A stretch of 64,000 nucleotides of DNA from CAVVAL01 sp963740215 (GTDB lineage Bacteria; Actinomycetota; Actinomycetes; Mycobacteriales; Cryptosporangiaceae): NCBI GenBank assembly GCA_963740215.1, contig CAVUDJ010000015.1:372001-436000 (forward strand), written 5' to 3'. Positions 33,662-42,183 of the stretch are shown in pieces. Below the pieces are notes generated by a model. That model made no database searches. It was not told the DNA's origin and worked only from the letters and a program-made list of their open reading frames with translations. Positions within the stretch are counted from its first letter, which is position 1; every line of letters starts with the position of its first letter. The position numbers and the translations under genes were made by a program.

Positions 33662-34386
33662 GACGCCAGCGCCTCCGCCTGCAGGCGGGTCAGCTCGGCG
33701 CACCCGGCGACCCCCAGGTCGAGCATCGCGTCGAGCGAGTCGCGGCCGAACGTGGCGGCCTCCGCGGTGCCCTGGACCTCGACGAACTGCCCGGCGGCCG
33801 TGCAGACGATGTTCATGTCGACCTCGGCGGCCACGTCCTCCTCGTAGCAGAGGTCGAGGCGCGGCTCACCGTCGATGACGCCGACACTCACGGCCGCCAC
33901 CGACGTCGCCAGGGCCTTCTCGATGCTCGTGGCGAGCGCACCGCGCCCGGACAGCCACGACACGGCGTCAGCGAGCGCGACGTACGCGCCCGTGATCGCG
34001 GCCGTGCGGGTGCCGCCGTCGGCCTGGAGCACGTCACAGTCGAGCGCGATCGTGTTCTCGCCGAGCGCCTGCAGGTCGACCGCGGCGCGGAGGCTACGTC
34101 CGATCAGCCGGCTGATCTCGTGGGTGCGGCCACCGATGCGGCCCTTCACCGACTCGCGCTGGCCGCGGGTGTGGGTCGCGCGCGGCAGCATCGCGTACTC
34201 GGCGGTGACCCAGCCCAGCCCGCTGCCCTTGCGCCAGCGCGGGACGCCCTCGGTGACGCTCGCGGCGCAGAGGACCCGGGTACGGCCGAACTCGATCAGC
34301 GCGGAGCCCTCGGCGTGGTCGAGCCAATTGCGGGTGATGCGGACGGTGCGGAGCGCGCCTGCGGCACGGTCGTCAGGTCGGGTCAT
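33658..34386 (-). CDS. rph: Ribonuclease PH
   Basis: 242 residues, the usual length. The N-terminus GALRTVRITRNWLDHAEGSALIEFG and the SGLGWVTAEYAMLPRATHTR and LDCDVLQADGGTRTAAITGA motifs are RNase PH signatures. A phosphorolytic 3'-5' exoribonuclease that trims tRNA ends. ATG 34386 overlaps the end of the SGNH gene by 14 bp. Confidence 0.95.
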   Translation of the reverse strand: MTRPDDRAAGALRTVRITRNWLDHAEGSALIEFGRTRVLCAASVTEGVPRWRKGSGLGWVTAEYAMLPRATHTRGQRESVKGRIGGRTHEISRLIGRSLRAAVDLQALGENTIALDCDVLQADGGTRTAAITGAYVALADAVSWLSGRGALATSIEKALATSVAAVSVGVIDGEPRLDLCYEEDVAAEVDMNIVCTAAGQFVEVQGTAEAATFGRDSLDAMLDLGVAGCAELTRLQAEALAS

Positions 34387-35275
34387 GAACCTGGAGCGTA
34401 GTCGGCCCCGCACCCCCGGCCCGAACCGCGGACCATGCCTCGCGCGCGCTCCCGGCCCGATGCCCGGACCACGGCTCGCCAGCGCCCCGTGCCCGGATCC
34501 CGGACCATCCCTCGCGCGCGGCCATCGCGACCAGCGACGGCACGAGGTCGGTGCAGCGTTCGGCCACCCACGCCGTGCCGCGGGTCGCGAGCCACCACGC
34601 GTGGCCCCACGTGGTCGGCTCGGCACCGCCTGACGGCTCGGCGCCGGGCAGCGCGGGCAGCGGCCAACCGGAGCGCAGCAGCAACTCGCCGAAGCCCCGC
34701 GCGACGAGCCGATGGCCGCGCTCGCTCGGGTGCAGGCGGTCGACGCTCCACATCATGCGGTCGTACGTGGACGAGTGCCCGGCGAGGTCGAGGTGGAGGG
34801 TGCCGTGGCGCGCGGCGACCTGGTCGACGACGGCGTTCAGGGCGTGCATGCGGCGCGACAAAGGGCGGCTCAGCACGCCGGGCAGGCCGAACATCCGTCC
34901 GGGATCAGGCATCCGCGCGGTGAGGACGATCGCGCCGGCGCTGGTGAGCGCGGAGACTGTGTGGTCGACGTCGGCGCCGATGCGGTCGGGGTCGAACCCG
35001 CCGCGCAACGTGTCGTTGACCCCGACCAGCACCGAGGCGATCGCCGGCCGCAGCGCCAGCGCCGGGCCAAGCTGCTCGTCGCGGAGCAGCCGGCTGGTAG
35101 CGCCGCTGACCGCGAGGTTCGTGAACGCGACCTGGCCGAGTGCCTCCGCGAGCAGTACCGCCCAACCGCGCCAGCCGCCGCCCGGCAGCGGGTCGCCCAA
35201 CCCCTCGGTCGTCGAATCCCCCAGCGCGACGAATCGGGTCAACGCATTTGTGCCACCCTCGATTCCGGCAAACAT
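34373..35275 (-). CDS. SGNH/GDSL-family hydrolase
   Basis: 300 residues. Block I FVALGDSTTEGLGD (nucleophile Ser), block II/III (Gly in the NLAVSGA segment, GVND) and block V DRLHPSERGH (Asp/His) are all present. The last 70 residues are a degenerate Trp/Gly/Arg/Ala repeat (WSGIRARGAGE-like, three copies) absent from typical members. Probably a cytoplasmic esterase. It overlaps the upstream glycosyltransferase by 37 bp and rph by 14 bp. Confidence 0.85.
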   Translation of the reverse strand: MFAGIEGGTNALTRFVALGDSTTEGLGDPLPGGGWRGWAVLLAEALGQVAFTNLAVSGATSRLLRDEQLGPALALRPAIASVLVGVNDTLRGGFDPDRIGADVDHTVSALTSAGAIVLTARMPDPGRMFGLPGVLSRPLSRRMHALNAVVDQVAARHGTLHLDLAGHSSTYDRMMWSVDRLHPSERGHRLVARGFGELLLRSGWPLPALPGAEPSGGAEPTTWGHAWWLATRGTAWVAERCTDLVPSLVAMAAREGWSGIRARGAGEPWSGHRAGSAREAWSAVRAGGAGPTTLQVHDPT

Positions 35276-36393
35276 GCCCCCTCCAACCCGTGCACCCGCA
35301 ACATGCCGGCGACCGCCGCCGGCCAGCCGAATCGGGTGGCGTGCTCGCGGGCGGCCCGGCGCCGGTCCGGTTCAGGACGCGCGGCCACCTCCAGGACCCC
35401 GTCCGCGAACCGCTCCCCCTCGCCTGCAACCACGACCCCGGCCGCCCCGACCACCTCGCCCAGCGCACCGTCGCCCGCCGCGACGACCGGCGTGCCGCTG
35501 GCCAGCGCCTCCAGCGCCGCGAGACCGAACGTCTCCAGCGGTCCGGGTGCAAGCGCCACGTCGGCGGTGGCCAGCAGGCTGGCCACCAGGTCGGGATCCC
35601 GGACGAATCCGAGGAAGCGAACCGGCAGTCCGGCGGCACGCCGCTCCAGCGCGTCCCGGCGCGGACCGTCCCCGGCGATCGCCAGCACCGCCGGCACGCC
35701 CCGGTTGCGCAGCGCGGCGAGCGCGTCCACCGACCGCTCGACGCGCTTCTCGGCAGACAGGCGCCCGCAGTGCACCAGCAGCAGCTCGCGCGGCCCGGCC
35801 AGTTGTGCCCGGAGCGACGGCGCGTTGTTCTCCGGCGTGAACCGGTCGAGGTCGACCCCGAGAGGCACTCTCGCGACGTTCGCCGCCCCCAGCCGCCGGA
35901 ACTCCTCGGCCGCGAACGCGGTGGTGCACACGATCTGGTCGTAGGCGCGGGCCGTGGCGGCGTTCAGCCGGTCGGTGATCGTGCGGCGCGGCAGGCCACG
36001 CGGCATGAACATGTCGACGAGCGCGCCCAGGTTCTCGTGCGACACCATCACGCTCGGCACCCCGCGGGTCCGCGCCCAGCCGCCGGTCCAGCGCAGCGTC
36101 GCCCGGTCGGAGACCTCGATGCGGGACGGGCGCAGCTCGTCGAGGAGCCGCGAGAGCCGGCGCCGCCCGAGGAGTACGCGATACCCGCCCATTCCCGGCA
36201 CCAGCGGGCCGGGCAGCGTGATCACGCGACCCTGCTCTGTCATCTCGTCGCCCGCGTGCTCGCCCGGGATTACGAGGATCGGCTCGTGCCCTGCGGCGAG
36301 GTACCCCTTGCCGAGTTCGCGCAGCGCCGTCCGGAGCCCACCCGAACGGGGACTGACGAAGTTGGCGAGCCGGACGATACGACGGCGCGTCAC
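35239..36393 (-). CDS. GT4-family glycosyltransferase (alpha-mannosyltransferase-like)
   Basis: About 384 residues with two Rossmann domains. N-terminal RLANFVSPRSGGLRTALREL is a donor/acceptor loop; the C-terminal half has HCGRLSAEKRVERSVDALA and ETFGLAALEALASGTPVVA (the E-x7-E motif). It resembles GDP-mannose-dependent PimB/MgtA relatives that build lipoglycan or phosphatidylinositol mannosides. GTG 36393 starts 90 bp after mgtA, separated by a hairpin. Confidence 0.82.
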   Translation of the reverse strand: MTRRRIVRLANFVSPRSGGLRTALRELGKGYLAAGHEPILVIPGEHAGDEMTEQGRVITLPGPLVPGMGGYRVLLGRRRLSRLLDELRPSRIEVSDRATLRWTGGWARTRGVPSVMVSHENLGALVDMFMPRGLPRRTITDRLNAATARAYDQIVCTTAFAAEEFRRLGAANVARVPLGVDLDRFTPENNAPSLRAQLAGPRELLLVHCGRLSAEKRVERSVDALAALRNRGVPAVLAIAGDGPRRDALERRAAGLPVRFLGFVRDPDLVASLLATADVALAPGPLETFGLAALEALASGTPVVAAGDGALGEVVGAAGVVVAGEGERFADGVLEVAARPEPDRRRAAREHATRFGWPAAVAGMLRVHGLEGACLPESRVAQMR

Positions 36394-36417
36394 TCTGCCG
36401 CCCTCTCCGCCGAGTTG

Positions 36418-36464
36418 TCGGACTTTTGAGGGTCCGGCGGGCGCCGAGACCCTCAAAAGTCCGA
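36418..36464 (-). terminator. Hairpin after mgtA-like gene (TCGGACTTTTGAGGG family)
   Basis: Perfect 16-bp arms TCGGACTTTTGAGGGT / ACCCTCAAAAGTCCGA with a GC-rich loop, 19 bp past the stop of the gene at 36483. The arm core recurs at 49864 and 54567. Confidence 0.75.
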
Positions 36465-36482
36465 TAGTGGGGAACGTGGGCG

Positions 36483-37598
36483 TCATGCGGCCCGAGCTCC
36501 GGGCTGCGTCGTGACGGCCGTGTAGTGGTCGATCAGCGCGTCGCCGATCGCGGCCCACGTACGGCCCTCGACCGCGCGTCTGGCTGCGGCGCCGAACGTC
36601 GTCCTGAGTTCCGGGTCGGCGACCAGCAGCTCCACGGCCCTGCGCAGGGCGGCCGCATCGCCGGGTGTGAACAGGTACCCGGTCTGCCCTGGCTTGACGA
36701 GGTCGGTCGGTCCGCCAGCGGCCGGCGCCACGACCGGGACGCCGGAGGCCATCGCCTCCTGGACGGTCTGGCAGAACGTCTCGTGCGCGCCGGTGTGGGT
36801 GAACACGTCGAGGCTGGCGTGTGCCTCCGCGAGTGCGTCGCCGGTGAGCTGCCCGAGGAACGTGGCGCGAGGGAGCGCCTTCTCGACGGACCTCCGCGCC
36901 GGCCCGTCGCCGACAACGACCACCTTCACGCCGGCGATCCGCGTCACGGGTTCGAGCAGTTCGACGGTCTTCTCGGGAGCGAGCCGTCCGATATAGCCGA
37001 CGATCACCTCGCCGTCCGGTGCGAGCCGCCGCCGCAATTCCTCGGAGCGTCTGGACGGGTCGAACCGGACACTGTCGACGCCGCGCGGCCACAGGTGCAC
37101 CCGCGGGATCCCGTGCTGGCTCAGGTTCTCCGCCGCCGTGCTGGACGGCGCGAGCGTGCGACCGACCACGCCATGCACCCGCTTGAGCCAGCGCCACGCG
37201 GCGGATCGGCCGACGCCGAGGCGGTAGAAGCCCGCGAATCCCGCGATGTCGGTCTGGTAGACAGCGACCGACGGGATGCCCAGCCGCTCGGCGACGAACG
37301 CCCCGTACGCGGCGAACGCGAACGGCGACGCGAGGTGGACCACGTCCGGCGCGAACCGGCGCAGGGCCGCCTCGACCTTGCGGCTCGGCAGTCCGATGCG
37401 GAACGTCGGGTACCCCGGCAACGGCACCGAGGCGATGCGGACCACATCGTCGCCGCCGATCACCGGGGTCAGCGGTTCGGGGGCTATGACGAGAGGCGCG
37501 TGGCCCCGGGCACGCAGGTGCTCGACCACCCGCTGAACTGAGTGCGCCACGCCGTTGACGTCGGGCAGGAACGACTCCGTGACGATAGCTACGCGCAT
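36483..37598 (-). CDS. GDP-mannose-dependent alpha-mannosyltransferase (MgtA-like, GT4)
   Basis: 371 residues, the family length. The start MRVAIVTESFLPDVNGVAHS and YQTDIAGFAGFYRLG, WPRGVDSVRFDPSRRS, YIGRLAPEKTVELL and FCQTVQEAMASGVPVVAPA motifs match actinobacterial MgtA (Rv0557) which mannosylates glycolipid anchors at the cytoplasmic membrane. ATG 37598. The next gene in the same direction is another GT4, so both may act on the same lipid-linked glycan. Confidence 0.85.
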   Translation of the reverse strand: MRVAIVTESFLPDVNGVAHSVQRVVEHLRARGHAPLVIAPEPLTPVIGGDDVVRIASVPLPGYPTFRIGLPSRKVEAALRRFAPDVVHLASPFAFAAYGAFVAERLGIPSVAVYQTDIAGFAGFYRLGVGRSAAWRWLKRVHGVVGRTLAPSSTAAENLSQHGIPRVHLWPRGVDSVRFDPSRRSEELRRRLAPDGEVIVGYIGRLAPEKTVELLEPVTRIAGVKVVVVGDGPARRSVEKALPRATFLGQLTGDALAEAHASLDVFTHTGAHETFCQTVQEAMASGVPVVAPAAGGPTDLVKPGQTGYLFTPGDAAALRRAVELLVADPELRTTFGAAARRAVEGRTWAAIGDALIDHYTAVTTQPGARAA

Positions 37599-37714
37599 GG
37601 CTACACGGTGCGGGCGGAACGTCGTCAGCTTCCGACCAGCACATGACGGGACGCAGAACATTCGGCTACACATCGGACGCGCCGCCCTCCTCAGACGGTG
37701 CGGACCCCACCTTG

Positions 37715-37729
37715 ATTCCCTATAGGAAT
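37715..37729. promoter_or_regulatory. ATTCC-N5-GGAAT palindrome upstream of the leader peptide
   Basis: ATTCCCTATAGGAAT is a perfect palindrome 21 bp upstream of the leader ORF, in an A/T-rich stretch that should also hold the promoter. TTCC/GGAA dyads are recognised by Rrf2-family cysteine regulators such as CymR. Whether such a regulator acts here is inferred. Confidence 0.45.
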
Positions 37730-37749
37730 ACTGTGATTTACTGGTCGGC

Positions 37750-37833
37750 ATGACCGCCGCTGCCGTCCCGCTCATCCGGCGACTCCGTGTCGACCTGGTG
37801 CGCGTCGCCAGCGCGCTCTGTCCGTCCTGCTGA
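37750..37833 (+). CDS. Cys-codon leader peptide upstream of cysteine dioxygenase
   Basis: A 27-residue ORF, MTAAAVPLIRRLRVDLVRV then ASALCPSC, ending TGA 37 bp before the cysteine dioxygenase start. The pattern LxRRLxVDLVRVxSALC is the putative leader peptide found upstream of sulfur genes in actinobacteria. Two Cys codons at its end (TGT, TGC) suit ribosome-based sensing of charged tRNA-Cys. No classic attenuator hairpin is obvious in the 37-bp gap, so translational coupling is the simpler model. Confidence 0.8.
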   Translation: MTAAAVPLIRRLRVDLVRVASALCPSC

Positions 37834-37870
37834 CTCCATGACCCCGTCTCAGCAGCAGGAAAGGACCACC

Positions 37871-38326
37871 ATGCCTTCGCACGGCCCAGACTTCCGCTCC
37901 GCGCTCACCGGCATCCTCGCCGAACGCGACCGGTGGCTGCCCACGGTCGAGTTCGACCCCGACCAGCGCTGGTACCGCCGCATCGACACCGGCGACCACG
38001 ACGTCGAGGCGTGGGTGCTCTCGTGGCTGCCCGGACAGGGCACCGGCCTGCACGACCACGGCGGCGCGTCCGGCGCGTTCGCGGTCGCCGCCGGCGTGCT
38101 GCACGAGCACTCGGTACGCCGCAACCGCCTGCTCACCACGAGCCGCCGCCCGGGGCAGGTGCGCGTGTTCGGCGAGCAACACCTGCACGACGTCGTCAAT
38201 CTCGGGTCCGAGCCGGCCGTGAGCGTGCACGTCTACTCCCCCACGATCACGCGCATGACCCGCTACCGGTGGACCCGCCGCGGCGCGGTCGTCACGGCCG
38301 TCGAGCGTGCCGGGGCAGACTGGTGA
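37871..38326 (+). CDS. Cysteine dioxygenase (type I, cupin)
   Basis: 151 residues. The cupin iron site is visible as GLHDHGGASGAF (two His) and HLHDVVN (third His). It oxidises L-cysteine to cysteine sulfinate with O2. Start ATG 37871 is preceded by AAAGGA; an upstream in-frame ATG at 37838 overlaps the leader region and has no such site. It overlaps the rhodanese start (GTGA), and the leader peptide suggests control by cysteine supply. Confidence 0.85.
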   Translation: MPSHGPDFRSALTGILAERDRWLPTVEFDPDQRWYRRIDTGDHDVEAWVLSWLPGQGTGLHDHGGASGAFAVAAGVLHEHSVRRNRLLTTSRRPGQVRVFGEQHLHDVVNLGSEPAVSVHVYSPTITRMTRYRWTRRGAVVTAVERAGADW

Positions 38327-38733
38327 GCGTGAGCACCCGGCCGTCCGGCGCGCGCAGCATCGACGAGATCCTGTCCGACGCGCGGGAGCGTCTGGTCCGC
38401 GCGCCGGTCGAGCAGGCGTACGCCGAGGTCAGTGACGGTGCGGCGGTGCTGGTCGACATCCGCCCCGCCGCGCAGCGCGCCACCGAGGGCGAGTTCGCCG
38501 GCGCGCTCGTGATCGAGCGCAACGTGCTGGAGTGGCGCTTCGACCCGCAGAGCGACGCCCGGATCCCCGAGGCGACCGACTACGACATCCGAGTCATCGT
38601 GGCGTGCTCGGAGGGCTACACGTCGAGCCTGGCCGCCGCCGCCCTCCAGGATCTCGGCCTGCGCCGCGCCACCGACCTGGTCGGCGGCTTCAAGGCGTGG
38701 CAGGCGGCGGGCTACCCCACCGTCCGCAGTTAG
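38323..38733 (+). CDS. Rhodanese-like sulfurtransferase
   Basis: 136 residues, a single rhodanese domain. VLVDIRPAAQRATEGEFAGA is the conserved N-terminal motif, and the active-site loop is ACSEGYTSS with catalytic Cys. It is coupled to cysteine dioxygenase by a GTGA overlap, so it may handle sulfite or persulfide products of cysteine oxidation. GTG 38329 is an alternative start. Its end overlaps the convergent MBL gene by 4 bp. Confidence 0.85.
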   Translation: MSVSTRPSGARSIDEILSDARERLVRAPVEQAYAEVSDGAAVLVDIRPAAQRATEGEFAGALVIERNVLEWRFDPQSDARIPEATDYDIRVIVACSEGYTSSLAAAALQDLGLRRATDLVGGFKAWQAAGYPTVRS

Positions 38734-39500
38734 GTGCGCGACGGCACCGGCAGGTCGTACGTCGCGCCAGGATGCGCCAACTCGACCGGACCGTCGAACG
38801 CAGCCGTCGCCTCGGCGAGCGTCGCGTCGGGGTCGCCCCACGCCTGCACGAGGTGGGTGAGGACGAGCCGCCGCACACCGGCCTTGCGCGCGTGCTCGCC
38901 CGCCTCGCGGCCGGTGAGGTGCAGGTCGGCGGGGTGCGGTTCGCTGTCGAGGTAGGACGCTTCGCAGAGCAGCAGGTCGGCGTCGCGAGCGAGGGTGACC
39001 AGCGCCTCCGTGACGCCGGTGTCGGCGGAGTACGCAACGGCCGCGCCGCCGTACTCGACGCGGAACCCGAACGTCTCGACGGGGTGGTTCATCCGCTCGG
39101 CCTGCACGCGGAACGGGCCGACCTCGAACGAGCCGGGCTGCAGCGTGCGGACGTCGTACACATCATCCACTGTGGACTTCTTGTACTCGGTACCGTAGAT
39201 GCAGGCGAGCCGCTCCGCGGTACCGGCCGGACCATACAGCGGCACGACCGGAAGCGGCCCGGACGGGTTGTACCGCCGCACGACGACGTAGCTGCACGCG
39301 TCGAGCATGTGATCGCAGTGCAGATGGCTGAGCAGGATCGCGTCGATCGCGTCGATGCGCGAGTACCTCTGCAACGAGCCGAGCGAGCCGGTGCCGAAGT
39401 CGACGAGGAGCCGGAACCCCTCCGCCTCGATCAGGTACGCGGAGCACGGCGACTCGGGGCCGGGAAAGCTTCCGGCGCAGCCAAGGACGGTGAGCTTCAT
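38730..39500 (-). CDS. MBL-fold cyclic nucleotide phosphodiesterase (Rv1339-like)
   Basis: 256 residues with the metallo-beta-lactamase metal motif SHLHCDHML, later His in MNHPVETFG, Asp in YSADTG and a final His (LTHL). Starting KLTVLGCAGSFPGPESPCSAYL, it matches mycobacterial Rv1339, known as an atypical class II cAMP phosphodiesterase. It lies directly downstream of murI (ATGA overlap), exactly as Rv1338-Rv1339. Confidence 0.85.
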   Translation of the reverse strand: MKLTVLGCAGSFPGPESPCSAYLIEAEGFRLLVDFGTGSLGSLQRYSRIDAIDAILLSHLHCDHMLDACSYVVVRRYNPSGPLPVVPLYGPAGTAERLACIYGTEYKKSTVDDVYDVRTLQPGSFEVGPFRVQAERMNHPVETFGFRVEYGGAAVAYSADTGVTEALVTLARDADLLLCEASYLDSEPHPADLHLTGREAGEHARKAGVRRLVLTHLVQAWGDPDATLAEATAAFDGPVELAHPGATYDLPVPSRT

Positions 39501-40324
39501 CTCGCCATCCCGGCCGGGTCGACGGTGGCGAACGCGCCCGTGTGCTCGGCGTTCACCTGCGGCCCGAGGAATCGGCGGCCCAGTCGCGCGAACGGCTCGG
39601 CGTCGCCGGTGGCGAGGAAGCGATGTCGCGGCGGCGGGGCGTCGTCCGGCCGGAGCAGGTCACGCTGGGTCAGGACGCGGTACACGTCCTTCGCGGTCTC
39701 GTCGGCGCTCGACACCAGCGTCACACCGTCCCCCATGGCCAGGCCGATCACGCCGGTGAGCAGCGGGTAGTGCGTGCAGCCGAGCACGAGCGTGTCTACC
39801 TCGGCGCGCTGCAGCGGTTCGAGGTATGCCTGCGCGAGGCCGAGGATCTGCCGCCCGCTGGTGATGCCGCGCTCGACGAACGAGACGAACTCGGGGCACG
39901 CCACCGACGTCAGCTCGACCCCCGGCGCGGCATGGAACGCGTCGTCGTAGGCCTGGGACGTGACGGTGGCACGGGTGCCGATAACGCCGATACGGCCGGT
40001 GCGCGTGGCCGCGACGGCCCGCCGCACGGCCGGCAGCACCACCTCGACCACCGGTACGTCGTACCGCTCGCGGGCATCCCGCAGGCATGCCGCCGACGCC
40101 GAGTTGCAGGCGATGACCAGCATCTTCACGCCCGACTCGACCAGATGGTCCATCACGTCGAGGGCGTACCGGCGGACCTCGGCAAGCGGCTTCGGCCCGT
40201 ACGGCACGTGCGCGGTATCGCCCACGTACAGGACCTGTTCATGTGGCAACTGGTCGAGGATCGCGCGAGCCACGGTGAGCCCGCCGACCCCCGAGTCGAA
40301 GATCCCGATGGGCGCATCCGTCAC
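39497..40324 (-). CDS. murI: Glutamate racemase
   Basis: 275 residues. Catalytic cysteines are in ACNSASA and GCTHYPLL; the N-terminus IGIFDSGVGGLTVARAIL is the family hallmark. It makes D-glutamate for peptidoglycan. The start is GTG at 40324. The 117-bp gap to egtD separates this pair from the ergothioneine operon on the same strand. Confidence 0.95.
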   Translation of the reverse strand: MTDAPIGIFDSGVGGLTVARAILDQLPHEQVLYVGDTAHVPYGPKPLAEVRRYALDVMDHLVESGVKMLVIACNSASAACLRDARERYDVPVVEVVLPAVRRAVAATRTGRIGVIGTRATVTSQAYDDAFHAAPGVELTSVACPEFVSFVERGITSGRQILGLAQAYLEPLQRAEVDTLVLGCTHYPLLTGVIGLAMGDGVTLVSSADETAKDVYRVLTQRDLLRPDDAPPPRHRFLATGDAEPFARLGRRFLGPQVNAEHTGAFATVDPAGMAR

Positions 40325-40441
40325 GAGCCGAGCGTACGTGCCGGAACGGTGTCACCGCCTGTCAAGATACCGACAAGGTGACCGCCGCCTCTGTGACGAT
40401 CGTCTCCAAAAGGCCATCTTTCGGACGCCGGCCGCAAGGGG

Positions 40442-41420
40442 CTACCGGACGGTACTCAGCGACAACGCGAACCGGTCGCCGGAGTCGGTCCACCAGTCGG
40501 TAAGCGCGAACCCGGCACGGTGGAGTTCGGCGGTCGCCCCGTCGCGGCGGAACTTCGCCGACACCTCGGTGCGCATCTCCTCGCCCTCCGTGAAGTGCAC
40601 CTCGAGGTCGAGCGCGGCGACATGGACGGTCTGCGGCCGGCGCGACCGCAGCCGCATCTCGATCCACTCCTGCTCGGCGTCCCACAGGGCGACGTGGTCG
40701 AACCCGTCCAGATCGAAGTCGGCCTTCAGCTCCCGGTTGAGGACGGCGAGCACGTTCTTGTTGAACTCGGCGGTGACGCCCGGCAGCGTCGTCGTACGCG
40801 GGCACCAGCACGTCCGGGCTCTTCACCAGGTCCGTGCCGAGCAGCAGCGTGTCGCCGGGCACGAGCGAGCGTCGTAGGTCGGCGAGGAACGCCGCCCGCG
40901 CGGCCGGCACCAGATTGCCGATCGTGCCGCCAAGGAACGCCACCATGCGGCGTCCGCCGGACGGCAGCTGGCCGAGCTGGTGCTCGAAGTCGGCCACGAC
41001 GCCGTGGACGGCCAGCTCCGGGTAGTCGGCCCGGAGCGCCTGCGCGGCCTCCCTGAGCGCCGACTCGGACACGTCCACCGGGACGTACCGCTCCAGCGTC
41101 TCGTGCCGGCGCATCGCGTCGAGCAGCACGCGGGTCTTCTCGGAGGAACCGGACCCCAGCTCGACGAGCGTCGTGGCGTCGGAGTCGGCGGCGATGTCGT
41201 CGGCGTGGGACTCCAGGATCTCGCGCTCGGCCCTGGTCGGGTAGTACTCGGGCAGCCGCGTGATCTCCTCGAACAGGACGCTGCCGCGTTCGTCGTAGAA
41301 CCACTTCGGCGGCAGCGACTTCGGGTCGGCCACGAGCCCTCGGCCGGCATCGGCGCGAAGGGCCTCACCGAGGAAGTCGGGCGGCAGCAGGTTCTCGATG
41401 ACGAACTCGGGGTTGTTCAC
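40442..41420 (-). CDS. egtD: L-histidine N-alpha-methyltransferase EgtD, frameshifted
   Basis: The N-terminal frame (GTG 41420) runs through LPPKWFYDERGSVLFEEITRL and ELGSGSSEKTR (SAM motif) to VPAYDDAAG. The rest, VTAEFNKNVLAVLNRELKAD ... SAKFRRDGATAELHRAGF, is one frame away. One extra G in GGG (CCC at 40779-40781) explains it; length 979 is 326 codons plus one, matching the normal 321-residue EgtD. It trimethylates histidine to hercynine. The start overlaps egtC (GTGA). Confidence 0.9.
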
Positions 41421-42183
41421 GTTCGCTCCATTCCGTCGGAATCAAGGAGTGGCCTCACGTCGACGCCGTCCGGGGTGGCGGTGAGCACGGACCGGTCGGG
41501 CACGTCGTGCCACCCCGGTTCGTCGTCGAACGGCTCGGAGGCGACGACGACACCGTGCTCGTCCGCACGCCAGCTGAGCGTGTCGCCCCAGGTGGTCGCG
41601 GCGATGCGACGGCCGTCGGTGGCGAGCAGGTTGAGCCGCCCGCTGCCCGTGGCCGCGCCGAGCCGGGTACGACGTGAGGTCGTGCAGCGCCGGTCGGCGA
41701 TCGCGCGCAGGCGCCGGTCGCGAGCAGCCGGTCGCGCACCAGCAGCCACAGCAGCGCCGAATCGGTCGGCGCCTCCAGCCGAGCAGGTCGACGGGGCTGA
41801 GCCTGCGGGGCGAGTGCCTGCCAGTCCTGGCAGTGCGCCGTTGTGGCTGAACAGGTACCGGCCCTCGGCGAACGGGGCGGCGGCCGCCTCGCCGTACGGC
41901 ATGCCGTCCGTGCCGGACCGCACCGCCGCGAGCAACGCGGTCGTGCGCACCACCCGGCCGAGGTCGCGGACGAACGGATCCGTCCACATCGGCCGGTCGC
42001 TGCGGTACCTGGCCGGCTCCGGGTCGCCTCGGCGTACCAGCCGATGCCGAACCCGTCGGCGTTGACCGTGCCGTACTTCTGCCGGCGCGGCGCCCACGAC
42101 TGCCGCACCAACGCGTGCGGCGGATCGACCAGCAGCGCCCCGATCGGCGTCGGCGGCCCGAGGTAAGCCAGGTGCCGGCACAT
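41417..42183 (-). pseudogene. egtC: Ergothioneine amidohydrolase EgtC, frame broken at several points
   Basis: ATG 42183 starts MCRHLAYLGPP, the N-terminal Cys2 nucleophile of class II amidotransferases, then NADGFGIGWYAE. The frame shifts there (a lost G near 42030) to RSDRPMWTDPFVRDLGRVVR ... YLFSHNGALPG, and again several times between about 41640 and 41820. It ends in one frame with LATDGRRIAATTWGDTLSW and stops at 41417. The whole EgtC sequence is present at DNA level. It would remove the gamma-glutamyl group from the sulfoxide conjugate. Six or more indels in 200 bp point to poor local sequence. Confidence 0.85.

Noticed and set aside
37838..37870. Upstream ATG as start of cysteine dioxygenase
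   Set aside because: It has no ribosome-binding site and would put it 4 bp after the leader stop; AAAGGA precedes the ATG at 37871.
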